In this document: in pieces, positions 54,049 through 62,292 of the stretch
Layout: each line of letters starts with the position of its first letter
Numbering within the stretch: the stretch's first letter is position 1
Assembly: GCF_031846415.1 (NCBI RefSeq)
Contig: NZ_JAVRHT010000001.1
Location: 295,248 to 359,247, forward strand
Origin: Rubrivirga litoralis
Lineage (GTDB): Bacteria; Bacteroidota; Rhodothermia; Rhodothermales; Rubricoccaceae
Reading direction: 5' to 3'
DNA length: 64,000 bases
Made by a program: the position numbers and the translations under genes
Notes under the pieces: model-generated
Told to the model about the DNA's origin: nothing
Database searches by the model: none
Seen by the model: only the letters and a program-made list of their open reading frames with translations

Positions 54049-54303
54049 ATGCCCCAGCACAAGTCCGCCGCGAAGCGCGTCCGCCAGGACGCCAAGCGCC
54101 GCCTCCGCAACCGCTACCAGAAGGTCCGCCTTCGGACGCTCGTCAAGGAAATTCAGTCCGAGACGGATCCGGCCGATGCCCAGGCGAAGCTGAATGCGGC
54201 GAAGGCCCAAATCGACCGGCTCGCGGGGCGCCGCGTGGTCCATCCGAACACGGCGGCGCGCGTCAAAAGCCAGCTCGAGCGTCACGTCCAGACGCTCGGC
54301 TAG
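54049..54303 (+). CDS. rpsT: 30S ribosomal protein S20
   Basis: Primary 16S rRNA-binding protein of the small subunit, 84 residues, three-helix bundle. The start QHKSAAKRVRQDAKRRLRN is diagnostic, with the middle VRLRTLVKEI and the end AARVKSQLERHV. The length is normal. Its codon use is less extremely GC-rich than that of neighbouring genes, as expected for a highly expressed gene. It stands alone; a hairpin lies in its leader. Confidence 0.97.
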   Translation: MPQHKSAAKRVRQDAKRRLRNRYQKVRLRTLVKEIQSETDPADAQAKLNAAKAQIDRLAGRRVVHPNTAARVKSQLERHVQTLG

Positions 54304-54614
54304 CGGTCTGTAGGGGCGCTGGCTGGGAGCGCAGTGGAACACGCCCGTCGCACGACCTGTTACGCGGCTGTTCCCGTCTGCACCTCTTCCCTCCCCATTC
54401 GCCCCCCTTTTACAACGGCCCGCACCCCCCGGGTCGTATCGATGCGCATCGAGCCCTTAGGTTGTCCCCCGCCATGCACGATCGGGCCAACGCAAAGACT
54501 CGAAAGTGCTAGATCGGGCGGATCGGTCCAGCGGGAATCGCGTGGCCTCGCTCGCATCACACTCTGCTGACTCCGGTCACAGGTCCCCCCCCCATCACCC
54601 CCCACCCCCTCTCC
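54304..54614. other. leader region upstream of the OmpA-family gene
   Basis: No gene seen. It contains a perfect 14-base palindrome TCGATGCGCATCGA at 54439-54452, pyrimidine runs, and a C8 run shortly before the gene. It lacks the GC motif. It could be a long regulated leader. Confidence 0.5.
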
Positions 54615-56201
54615 ATGAGCCAGTTTAGACTGGAGAAGACCATGTCCTTGCGTCTCTCTGCCCTCCTCCTCTTCGGAATGGCCTCCCTGTACGCGAGTGT
54701 CGCGCAGGCCCAGGTCGTCCGCCCCAGCAACTCCGTCTACATCCTCCTCCGTGGAGGCGTGGCTACGTACTACGGCGACATTGACGGCAACCCTCCCGAC
54801 GACCCGAGCGGCTCTGAGCTTCAGCCGTTCGATGCCTTTGAAGATCTCGGCTACAGCGTCGGCGGTGAGCTCGGCTACCTGTTCAGCGACAACCTCTCGT
54901 TCGGAATCGCCGGTCTCTACCAGAGCGTGCCGACTCTCGACGACGATTTCCAGAACCCGGGCCGGACGTTCAACGATGGCAAGGACGCGATTCAGCTCCA
55001 GGCCCTCTTCCGCTACATGCCGTTCGCGACCGCACGCGTTTCGCCGTTCGTCGAGCTCGGCGGCGCGGTCGTTTGGGGTCAGGGCACGGAGAACGAGCGG
55101 AACGCAGGGAACGCTGATGAGGACGTTATCGGGTACGGCCCGGTGGTCGGCCTCGGCTTCGACATCGCGCTCTCGCCGCGGCTCTCGCTGTTCATCGCCG
55201 ACCAGGCGACGCTCGTGTTCCCGGACGTGGCCCTCGACGGTGCCGATCCGGGTGCGTTCGGCGTCCAGGCTGACAACGCTGACTTCGACATCATCAACAC
55301 CCTCGGTGGTGGGTTCAAGTTCGCGTTCAAGGCGCCGTTCACGGCCGCCGAGATCGAGAGCCTCCAGTGCCCGGGTGAGCTGACGACGGGCCAGACCGGC
55401 TCGTTCATGGTCATGACGAACGAGGACGCCACGATGCCCGTCACGACGACGTGGCAGTGGGGCGACGGGACGAGCGGGTCCGGCATGACGGCCTCGCACG
55501 CCTACAACGCGCCCGGCACGTACACCGTGACGGCGATGACGATGAACCGCGGCGGTGAGGACTCGGAGTCCTGCCTCGTGACGGTCGTCGAGCCCCCGAT
55601 CCCGCCGACGCTCGCGGGTTGCCGCGCCACGCCGAGCCAGGTCAACGCTGGCGAGGAGGTGACGGTCGACGCGACGGCGACGGACGCCGACGACGTTCTG
55701 GTCGATTTCGGTGACGGCACCACGGCGACGGCCCTCCCGGCCCGCCACGCCTACGCTGACACCGGCTCGTACACGGTCACCATCACGGCGACCAACCAGT
55801 ACGGCACCGACGTCTGCACCATCCCGGTGACCGTCGGCGACGCGTACTGCTCCAACATCACCGAGCTCAACCCGGTGTTCTTCGGTTACAGCGAGTCCAC
55901 GCTGTCGGCCGACGCCCGTGAGCGGCTCGATGAGAACATCGAGATCCTCCGTCGCTGCCCGGAGATCTGCGTCACCATCAACGCCTACTCCGACGGTCAG
56001 GAGGGCGATGCGATGCGGATCTCGCAGGCTCGCGCTGACGCGGTCCTCGCCTACTACGTCGCTCAGGGGGTCGATACCGACCGTCTCCGCGCCGTGGGCC
56101 GTGGCGTCGATCCGGACGCGAACCCGAAGGAGGACGTTGGGCCTGGCGACAGCCGCGCCCGTCGCGCCGACTCGATCCCGTCGTCCTGCGCCGGGTTCTA
56201 A
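54615..56201 (+). CDS. OmpA-family outer-membrane protein with PKD domains
   Basis: A 528-residue envelope protein (from ATG 54615; the second ATG at 54642, preceded by GGAGAAG, gives a cleaner signal peptide SLRLSALLLFGMASLYASVAQA and may be the real start). Order: signal peptide, eight-strand-like beta-barrel (about 35-255), two PKD-type Ig-fold repeats (WQWGDGTSGSGMTASHAYNAPGTYTV region and VDFGDGTTATALPARHAYADTGSYTV region, landmarks), and a C-terminal OmpA peptidoglycan-binding domain (LDENIEILRRCPEICVTINAYSDGQE region, with RADAVLAYYVAQGVD). It probably anchors the outer membrane to peptidoglycan. Its codon use is less GC-rich and it has no GC motif, suggesting high expression. A strong terminator follows. 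Confidence 0.9.
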   Translation: MSQFRLEKTMSLRLSALLLFGMASLYASVAQAQVVRPSNSVYILLRGGVATYYGDIDGNPPDDPSGSELQPFDAFEDLGYSVGGELGYLFSDNLSFGIAGLYQSVPTLDDDFQNPGRTFNDGKDAIQLQALFRYMPFATARVSPFVELGGAVVWGQGTENERNAGNADEDVIGYGPVVGLGFDIALSPRLSLFIADQATLVFPDVALDGADPGAFGVQADNADFDIINTLGGGFKFAFKAPFTAAEIESLQCPGELTTGQTGSFMVMTNEDATMPVTTTWQWGDGTSGSGMTASHAYNAPGTYTVTAMTMNRGGEDSESCLVTVVEPPIPPTLAGCRATPSQVNAGEEVTVDATATDADDVLVDFGDGTTATALPARHAYADTGSYTVTITATNQYGTDVCTIPVTVGDAYCSNITELNPVFFGYSESTLSADARERLDENIEILRRCPEICVTINAYSDGQEGDAMRISQARADAVLAYYVAQGVDTDRLRAVGRGVDPDANPKEDVGPGDSRARRADSIPSSCAGF

Positions 56202-56253
56202 ATCGGACGTGACTCGCTAGGCCTCGGCCTAGCCTGAGCCCGTGCTCCGACAG

Positions 56254-56290
56254 GAGGGCGGCCTGCCACCCGGCAGGCCGCCCTCTTCGC
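56254..56290 (+). terminator. terminator of the OmpA-family gene
   Basis: A perfect 14-bp stem GAGGGCGGCCTGCC (56254-56267) with GGCAGGCCGCCCTC (56272-56285), a 4-base loop, then TTCGCGTT. Confidence 0.75.
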
Positions 56291-56576
56291 GTTGGAGGAG
56301 CCTCGCCGCCCGCGCGCTCCGCGCGGATCGACGTCGCAGACCGCCCCGCCCGGAGTGGCCCGTGTGTCTGCTCGTCGGGAGTGGGCGGGGCGGAGAGGGC
56401 GCGCAGCGCAGGCCCGTGTCGCCGCCCCGCCCGCGGCGCCGTTGCTGGGCGGGGCGGTGGGCTCTTCCGCGCGGTCGTTCCTCGGCGGCGCCTACACAAA
56501 ACCGCCCCGCCCCCAGAGATGAGGGCGGGGCGGTTCGTGGTGCGGTCGCTGCGGGCGGGGCGGACGCCCCCGCCGT
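56291..56576. other. intergenic region with GC-motif hairpins
   Basis: No gene seen on either strand. Repeated facing copies of the GC motif (for example about 56500-56535 with AGAGATGAGGG in the loop) lie between the OmpA terminator and the stop of the opposing SDR gene. Confidence 0.5.
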
Positions 56577-57302
56577 CTACTTGCGCCCGACCATCGGACG
56601 CAGGACCACCTCGGAGATCAGCGTGCTGTGGGGCGCCTGGAGGACGTGGAGCACCGTCGCCGCAATCGATTCGGGGCTCATCGCGTCGGGGTTTGGGTCC
56701 TTGTCGTCGCCGCCGAAGGCCGTGTCGACGGAGCCGGGATAGAGGCAGCTCACCTTGATCCCGTGCGGACGGAGCTCCTTCATGATGGCGTCCGAGAAGC
56801 CGCGGAGGCCGTGCTTGCTCGCGTTGTACGCGCTCAGTTGCGGGTTGCCGATGAGCCCGGCGATGGACGCCACGTTGACGACGAAGCCGGCCGTCTCGTC
56901 CCGGCCCCGCTCCTCGCCTTGCCGCTTCATGTGGGGAACGGCCGCGCGCGTGCAGTAGAAGACGCCCGAGAGGTTCGTGTCGATCTGGACCTGCCAGTCG
57001 TCGACCGCGAGCGCGTCGACGTCGCCGAAGCGGCCGAGGCCGGCGTTGTTGACGAGCACGTCGAGGCGGCCGGCGTCCTCGGCTGCGCCGTCGATGGCGC
57101 GCCGGACGGCCTCGGCGTCGGTCACGTCGCAGACGACGGGGGAAAAGCGGTCGCCGAGCGTCTGCGAGATCTGCTCCAGGTCATCCGTAGACCGAGCGAG
57201 GCCGTAAACGTGGGCGCCGGCGTCGGCGAGGAGGCGGGCGGTGGCGAGGCCGATGCCCCGGCTGGCGCCGGTGACGACGGCGGCGGTGTCGTGGAGATGC
57301 AT
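56577..57302 (-). CDS. short-chain dehydrogenase/reductase
   Basis: NAD(P)-dependent oxidoreductase of the classical SDR type, 241 residues, cytoplasmic. It has the cofactor motif VVTGASRGIGLATA (about 8-21), CDVTD, NNAG (about 85), the catalytic Ser in VVNVASIAGL, and the catalytic pair YNASK (Y-x-x-x-K, about 158-162). The later part LYPGSVDTAF is also typical. Substrate unknown. The ATG at 57302 (MHLHDTAAVV) is chosen over an upstream in-frame ATG because the fold starts at once. A heptamer array abuts the start codon; the TrmH-like gene is divergent. Confidence 0.9.
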   Translation of the reverse strand: MHLHDTAAVVTGASRGIGLATARLLADAGAHVYGLARSTDDLEQISQTLGDRFSPVVCDVTDAEAVRRAIDGAAEDAGRLDVLVNNAGLGRFGDVDALAVDDWQVQIDTNLSGVFYCTRAAVPHMKRQGEERGRDETAGFVVNVASIAGLIGNPQLSAYNASKHGLRGFSDAIMKELRPHGIKVSCLYPGSVDTAFGGDDKDPNPDAMSPESIAATVLHVLQAPHSTLISEVVLRPMVGRK

Positions 57303-57431
57303 GGGGTATGGGATAGAGGGCGGAGACCCGTACGAAACCGAGCGCGCGGGGATCACCGCCCCGCCCTCGCTGAGTTGACCCGGCCCAGCGGCTCCTGCTT
57401 CCCCTTCCTTATTCCCTCGGTCCCATTCCCG
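57303..57431. repeat. inverted heptamer arrays between SDR and TrmH-like genes
   Basis: Left arm GGGGTAT, GGGATAG, AGGGCGG (57303-57323), next to the SDR start codon. Right arm GCTTCCC, CTTCCTT, ATTCCCT, CGGTCCC, ATTCCCG (57397-57431). About 70 bases of spacer with a GC-motif half. Confidence 0.75.
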
Positions 57432-57478
57432 CGCGTTCCTCCACCCCGCCCTTTTTCGACCTCGCCGACACGGTCCGC

Positions 57479-58210
57479 GTGGGCGGGGCGGCGTACCCGG
57501 CCGAGACCGTCCTCCGCACTCTGGACCCGTACCTCACGGACGAGCGGCGCGCGCGGATCGCGGCCGTGGCCGCCGCGCGTGCGTTCGGAGTCGTGCCCGT
57601 TCTCGAAGGGCTGGTCGACCCGGGCAACGTGAACGCCGTCTTGCGGAGCGCCGAGGGGTTGGGGTTCGGGGCCGCTCACGTGGTCGGGCTGGAGGGCGAG
57701 GCCGCCGCGCTCGCGGCCCAAGTCGAGGCCGGCGACGAGCCGACGGTCGAGGACCGCCGCGCAGCCCGCCGCTCGAGCCAGGGCGCCGACAAGTGGGTCG
57801 AGGTCCGGTCGTGGAGCGACCCGGCCGCCTACGTCGCCTGGGTCCACGGGCGGGGCGGGCGTGTGGCGGTCACGGCCCTTCGCGGCGACGCGCTGCCCAT
57901 CGACGCGTGGGACTTTTCGCGGCCGACGGCGCTCGTGGTCGGGAACGAGCACGCGGGCGCGAGTCCGGCCATGCTCGACGCCGCCGACGCCGCGCTGCTG
58001 CTCCCGCTCGACGGGTTCGTCCAGAGCTACAACGTGTCCGTCGCCGCGGCCCTCGCCCTCTACCACGCCCGCGCCGACCGCCTCGGGCGGGGCGGCCACG
58101 CTGACCTGGACGGCCCGCAGCAGCGGCGTCTCCGCGCGCACTACGTCGCCCGCGCCGTGCCGCTCGCGGCGGCCCTTCTCGCCGAGCACGCCCGCCGGGA
58201 AGACACGTAG
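57479..58210 (+). CDS. TrmH/SpoU-family RNA 2'-O-methyltransferase
   Basis: SPOUT-fold AdoMet-dependent RNA 2'-O-ribose methyltransferase, 243 residues; probably tRNA Gm18 methylation (TrmH) but other RNA targets are possible. Motif 1 is NVNAVLRSAEGLGF (about 50-63), motif 2 ALVVGNEHAGAS (about 155-166), and motif 3 LPLDGFVQSYNVSVAAALALY (about 178-198, knotted AdoMet site; landmark). The GTG at 57479 is the only clear start; the coding character seems to extend a few codons upstream (FDLADTVR) without a start codon, so the true N-terminus is uncertain. Divergent from the SDR gene. Confidence 0.85.
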   Translation: MGGAAYPAETVLRTLDPYLTDERRARIAAVAAARAFGVVPVLEGLVDPGNVNAVLRSAEGLGFGAAHVVGLEGEAAALAAQVEAGDEPTVEDRRAARRSSQGADKWVEVRSWSDPAAYVAWVHGRGGRVAVTALRGDALPIDAWDFSRPTALVVGNEHAGASPAMLDAADAALLLPLDGFVQSYNVSVAAALALYHARADRLGRGGHADLDGPQQRRLRAHYVARAVPLAAALLAEHARREDT

Positions 58211-58319
58211 GGAGCCGCCCCGCCCAGCCGCACGCTCCAGCGCGTGAGGGCGGGCGTTCACACGAGGGCGCCGCCCCGCCCGTTCGGCGTAGACTGCTGC
58301 CCCCGCTCCTCCACCGGCC

Positions 58320-58727
58320 ATGCGCGTCCTCCCCGCCCTCGCTCTCTTTCTGATTCTCGCGGCCCCGGCCGCCGCGCAGTCGGACGGCTCCGCCCCGCCC
58401 GCTCCCGGCGTCGTCGCAGGCGGGACGGTCGAGGGCGTCGTGACGAACGCCGAGACGGGGCAGCCCGTCGCCGGTGCCGGTGTGGTGATTCCCGCCCTCG
58501 GGATCGGGGCGATGACGGACCGCGAGGGCCGCTACGCGATCGCCGACGTGCCGCCCGGCGAGCACGCCGTCCGCGCCGGAGCCTTCACCTACCACATGAC
58601 AGACTACGCGGTGACGGTGGCTGAGGGCGGGGCGGTGCGGCTCGACGCCCCGCTCGCGCCGGGCGCCGGCGCGGGGTGCGCCGCCGTCCACCCAGGCGAC
58701 CACGGCGAGGCGGACACGGCGCCCTAG
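58320..58727 (+). CDS. small secreted protein with carboxypeptidase-regulatory-like domain
   Basis: A 135-residue protein with a signal peptide (1-19, ending A-A-A-Q) and one beta-sandwich of the carboxypeptidase regulatory-like type: GTVEGVVTNAETGQPVAGAGV (about 34-54), MTDREGRYAIADVPPGEHAV (about 67-86) and an EGGAVRLDAPL strand. Such domains usually occur at the N-terminus of TonB-dependent receptors or in surface proteins; here the domain stands alone, followed by a short Ala/Gly tail with one Cys. Function unknown. ATG at 58320. Confidence 0.7.
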   Translation: MRVLPALALFLILAAPAAAQSDGSAPPAPGVVAGGTVEGVVTNAETGQPVAGAGVVIPALGIGAMTDREGRYAIADVPPGEHAVRAGAFTYHMTDYAVTVAEGGAVRLDAPLAPGAGAGCAAVHPGDHGEADTAP

Positions 58728-58768
58728 CCGCCCCGCCCGCCCGCGCTCGCCGCGGGCGATCTTGCGGC

Positions 58769-60424
58769 GTGGACTACTTCACCCTCCGCGCTCTCGCCCA
58801 TGAGTGGGACGCCGCCCTGGCGGGGTGGCGCCTCGACGCGGCCTGGACGCAGAGCCCGAACGAGCTGAGCCTCGGGCTGGAGCGCGGCGGCGACCGGCGG
58901 ACGGTCCGCGTCGTCTGTGACCCGGCGCTCCCGCTCCTTTTCCAGACCGAGGGCGGCGGGCGGCAGCGCCGGAACACGGCCGACGTGTTCCCTGACCTGG
59001 ACGGCGCCGTCGTCGCCGGCGTCCGCACGGCGCACCTCGACCGGCACGTCGTGTTCGAGACCGAGGGCGGGGCGGCGCTCCAGGTGCTCCTGTTCGGGAG
59101 CCGACCGACCGTGCTCTGGATAGAGAACGGGCGCGTCCGCGACGCCTTCCTCCATGCGACGGACTGGGAGGGCGAGGAGGCTCAGGCCCCACGCGCTGCG
59201 CCGGACCCGACCACGCCCGAGGCCGTCCGCGCCCGGTGGCGGGCGGACCGCAAGACGGTCGAGCAGGCCGCGCGCCGGGCCGCCCCGCTCCTCCCGCCCG
59301 CCCTCGCCGCCGACGCCGCGCGCCGCGCCGGCCTCGACCCGTCCGCCCCGCCCGCCGACCTCGCGGACGGCGAGGTGGAGCGGCTGGCCGAGGCGCTCGC
59401 CGCCGTCCGCGCCGAGGTCGAACCGCCCCGCCCGACGGTCCTGTGGCGGGGCGATCTGGCCGAGGCGCTCCTCCCCGCCCCGCCCGCGCATGTCGGGGCG
59501 GGGTGGCGGGCCGAGCCGTTCGAGACGGCCGACGCGGCCGCGCGCGTCTACGCCAAGCGGGCGCTCGGGCAGCGGCGGTTTCAGGCGCTCTACCGACCCG
59601 TCGCGGCGGCGCTGGAGCGGGCGCACGGCCGCCGCGCACGCAGCGCGGACGCCATGCTGGAGGAGCTGTCGCAGCCCAGCCGCGCCGACCGCTACGAAAC
59701 GTGGGGCCACCTGCTCATGGCGCAGGCGGCCGGCGACGGGCCGGGCCGCGAGGCCGCCACGCTCCCGGACATCGTGGGCGGGGCGGGCGAGCCGGTCGAG
59801 ATCCCGCTGGACCCGGCGCTCTCGGCCGTCGAGAACGCCGAGCGCTACTACGACAAGGCCCGCCGCACGCGCCGCGCCCGCGACGAGGCCGAATCGAGGT
59901 GGGCCGACGTCCAGGCCGAGGCCGACGCCTCGGGCGATCTCCTCGACCGGCTCCGCGCCCTCGACCGCGTGCCCGACCTCGAAGCGTTCCTGTCCAGCGA
60001 GGCCGCCGCGCTCGCGCCGTTCGCCGGGCGGGGCGGAACGCAAGGCGGCGGCGGGGAGCCGGCCGAGCCGTTCCGGCGGGTCCCGCTGCCGGGCGGGTTC
60101 GAGGCGCTCGTCGGCAAGCACGCGCGCGGCAACGCGCACCTCACGACGCGCGTGGCCAGCCCGCACGACCTGTGGCTCCACGCGCGCGGCGTCCCTGGCA
60201 GCCACGTCGTCGTGCGCCGGGCGGGGCGGTCGACCGAGGTGCCGCCGGCGACGATCCGCGCGGCGGCTCGGCTCGCGGCGTGGTTCTCGACGGCCAAGAC
60301 GCAGACGGTCGTGCCCGTCACGGTGACGGAGCGGAAGTACGTGCGCCCGGTCAAGGGCGGCCCGCCGGGCCTCGTCCGCGTTGACCGCGAAGACGTCCTC
60401 GACGTGACGCCGGCGCGGCCGTGA
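58769..60424 (+). CDS. RqcH/NFACT family ribosome quality-control protein
   Basis: NFACT-family protein, 551 residues, probably RqcH, which adds alanine tails to stalled nascent chains on 50S subunits; formerly called fibronectin-binding protein. It has an NFACT-N domain from the start (VDYFTLRALAHEW), a coiled-coil middle (about 350-410), and the C-terminal NFACT-R domain with the signature THDLWLHARGVPGSHVVVR-like segment (here SPHDLWLHARGVPGSHV, about 465-481) and KTQTVVPVTVTERKYVRPVKG. GTG at 58769. The array of AAAGGGG heptamers starts in the last base of the stop codon. Confidence 0.88.
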   Translation: MDYFTLRALAHEWDAALAGWRLDAAWTQSPNELSLGLERGGDRRTVRVVCDPALPLLFQTEGGGRQRRNTADVFPDLDGAVVAGVRTAHLDRHVVFETEGGAALQVLLFGSRPTVLWIENGRVRDAFLHATDWEGEEAQAPRAAPDPTTPEAVRARWRADRKTVEQAARRAAPLLPPALAADAARRAGLDPSAPPADLADGEVERLAEALAAVRAEVEPPRPTVLWRGDLAEALLPAPPAHVGAGWRAEPFETADAAARVYAKRALGQRRFQALYRPVAAALERAHGRRARSADAMLEELSQPSRADRYETWGHLLMAQAAGDGPGREAATLPDIVGGAGEPVEIPLDPALSAVENAERYYDKARRTRRARDEAESRWADVQAEADASGDLLDRLRALDRVPDLEAFLSSEAAALAPFAGRGGTQGGGGEPAEPFRRVPLPGGFEALVGKHARGNAHLTTRVASPHDLWLHARGVPGSHVVVRRAGRSTEVPPATIRAAARLAAWFSTAKTQTVVPVTVTERKYVRPVKGGPPGLVRVDREDVLDVTPARP

Positions 60425-60480
60425 AAGGGGGAAAGGGGAAAGGGGAAAGGGGAAAGGGGAAAGGGGAAAGGGGAAAGGGG
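60424..60480 (+). repeat. perfect AAAGGGG heptamers after the rqcH-like gene
   Basis: One octamer AAAGGGGG (60424-60431), then seven perfect AAAGGGG units (60432-60480). The A of the TGA stop is the first base of the array. Confidence 0.95.
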
Positions 60481-60933
60481 AGCGCGGGCGGAGTGGTGCC
60501 CATTTTGTTCCGCCCCGCCCGTGGACGGTCTCGTAGGGGTGACCGGCGGTGGCCCTCGGGGGCGGGGCGGTCGTGCAGCCGCCCCGCCCGACGACGGGCA
60601 CCTGTAGGGACACGACTCGTCGTGTCCGACGCGGGCGGGGCGGCCCAGTCAACGTGGAGGTGGACCCGAGGCGGCGGCAGTCCCCCTCCTGGCCACCGCG
60701 TAGCGTCGGCGCAACCAAAAGGGGTTAGGACCCAAAGGGCGAGGTGGTTGTGACGAGGGCGGGGCGGCCGAACAGGCACCGCCCCGCCCGTGGCCGCCCC
60801 GCCCGTGGCGCGGGCGGGGTGGGGGCACTCTGCCCGCTGCCCGGCGAAGACCCTGCGACCGGCGGTGCGTTGTTCACCTGCCGAGTAGCTTGGCGGTCCG
60901 TCCCCCACCCCGCCCGCAAGGGTCTGCTCGCTC
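60481..60933. other. repeat-rich intergenic region before uppP
   Basis: No gene seen. It contains GC-motif hairpins; a TAGGGGTGACCGGCGGTGGCCCT imperfect palindrome at about 60536-60558 (shown as TAGGGGTGACC and GGTGGCCCT); a GGGACACGAC/GTCGTGTCC palindrome (60606-60626) related to the one at about 47022; ACCCAAAGGG-type words (about 60730); and a uppP promoter box at 60886. Confidence 0.65.
60886..60893 (+). promoter_or_regulatory. candidate -7 box for uppP
   Basis: TAGCTTGG, 40 bases before the uppP ATG. Confidence 0.4.
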
Positions 60934-61815
60934 ATGTCCTGGTGGCAAGCTGCCGTTCTCGGCCTCGTCCAGGGGCTCGCCGAGTTCCTTCCGATCTCCT
61001 CGTCCGGCCACCTCGTGCTCGGCGAGTACGTGCTCGGCCTCGACACGGCGGGCGCGGGCGACATCACGTTCGAGGTGTTCGTCCACTTCGGGACGGCGCT
61101 CTCGATCCTGACCGTCTACCGGGCGCGGATCGGGCGCATCCTCCGCGACGCCGTCGGCGCGCTCGCCCGCCCCGCCCTGTGGGCCGAGGCATTCCAGGCG
61201 GGGCGGATCGAGCGCGCCCGCGGCGACGAGCTGAGCTACGACGCGCCCGAGGCCTCGGGCGGGCCGGTCCCGTCGCTCCGCCTCGCGCTCTACGTCCTCG
61301 TCACGATGGTGCCGACGTTCATCGGCTACCTCCTGTTCGAGGAGCCGCTCGAGGCGCTTTTCGGTGACCCCCGGTTCGTGTGCGGCGCGCTCATCGTGAC
61401 CGGCGTCCTGCTGCTGCTCACGCGGCTCCGGCCCGACCCCGACGGCATGCTCTCGCCGGGGAAGGCGGTTCTCGTCGGCATCGCGCAGACGTGCGCGCTC
61501 ATCCCCGGCATCTCGCGGAGCGGCTCGACGATCTGCACGGCCATCTACCTCAACGTGGACCGGAAGGAGGCCGCCGACTTCTCGTTCCTCATGCTGCTCC
61601 CCGTCGTGCTCGGCGCGACGCTGCTCAAGACGCTCGACATGCTCGAGGTCGGGATGACGACCGGCGTGGTGCCGCTCGCGGTCGGAACGCTCGTCGCGTT
61701 CGTGTCGGGCGTGTTCGCGATCCGAGCGGTCCAGGTGCTCGTGCAGCGGCAGTCGCTCCAGTACTTCGCGTACTACTGCTTCGCCGTCGGCGGGCTCGGG
61801 CTGGTGTTCATCTAG
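60934..61815 (+). CDS. uppP: undecaprenyl-diphosphatase
   Basis: Recycles the lipid carrier by converting undecaprenyl diphosphate to the monophosphate, at the cytoplasmic membrane; it confers bacitracin tolerance. 293 residues, about eight membrane helices. It has the family motif LAEFLPISSSGHLVLG (about 15-30) and PGISRSGST (about 191-199), the two active-site segments of BacA/UppP. It supports the lipid-linked sugar pathway that the transferase at 4388-5815 initiates. A ~33-base inverted copy of part of its 3' end lies just downstream. Confidence 0.96.
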   Translation: MSWWQAAVLGLVQGLAEFLPISSSGHLVLGEYVLGLDTAGAGDITFEVFVHFGTALSILTVYRARIGRILRDAVGALARPALWAEAFQAGRIERARGDELSYDAPEASGGPVPSLRLALYVLVTMVPTFIGYLLFEEPLEALFGDPRFVCGALIVTGVLLLLTRLRPDPDGMLSPGKAVLVGIAQTCALIPGISRSGSTICTAIYLNVDRKEAADFSFLMLLPVVLGATLLKTLDMLEVGMTTGVVPLAVGTLVAFVSGVFAIRAVQVLVQRQSLQYFAYYCFAVGGLGLVFI

Positions 61816-61843
61816 GGGCGGGGCGCGTCAGGACGCTCCTTTT

Positions 61844-61884
61844 GCAGCCCGAGGACCTGGACCGCCCGGATCGCGAACACGCCC
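61844..61884 (-). repeat. inverted copy of the uppP 3' region
   Basis: Its reverse complement matches uppP bases 61708-61746: GGGCGTGTTCGCGATCC, then GCGGTCCAGGT, about 31 of 33 aligned bases. On the minus strand it would read FAIRAVQVLGLQK, so it may be a scrap of a second uppP-like gene or a partial inverted duplication. RNA across both copies could form a long hairpin. Confidence 0.75.
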
Positions 61885-61895
61885 TCTGCGGAGCG

Positions 61896-61931
61896 AGGTC
61901 ACACCTGAGGTCACAGTCAAGGTCACACCCT
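61896..61931 (+). repeat. three 12-base iterons AGGTCACANNYN
   Basis: AGGTCACACCTG, AGGTCACAGTCA, AGGTCACACCCT start at 61896, 61908 and 61920, an exact 12-base spacing. It could be a protein-binding cluster or part of a mobile-element end. Confidence 0.75.
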
Positions 61932-62292
61932 GGCTGGGCCTATGACGGCCCATTTCCGGCGTGAAGGGGAGAGAAGCCAATGAAGGAAGGAACGGCATCA
62001 AGGGCCGAAAGGGCGGCTGATGCTTGGGACTCCAACCTATGGCAGACCCGGTGCCCTCGGTCTGATTCGCCTGATACCTCCCCGGAATGGCACGTTTCGA
62101 GAGAGCAGGAGTACTAGAGGGAAGCGGACCACAGAGCGGAAGGAATCGGCCCGGCCATGAGGGCAATCCGCCGAGGCGACGCCCTCGAAGGGGGGGTATG
62201 ACCCAACGTGTGGGGGGACCTATTGGGACTCCGGTACCCTGGACATGTAATACAGAGAGGGCCGGGAGACGAGGCCCGCCAAAAACGAGGCC

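Larger units (their letters stand above)
61816..62292. other. 477-base intergenic region at the border of an accessory stretch
   Basis: No gene seen. It contains an inverted partial copy of uppP (about 61844-61884), three 12-base direct repeats starting AGGTCACA (61896-61931), and then lower-GC sequence without the GC motif. A change of composition begins about 61940. Confidence 0.6.
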
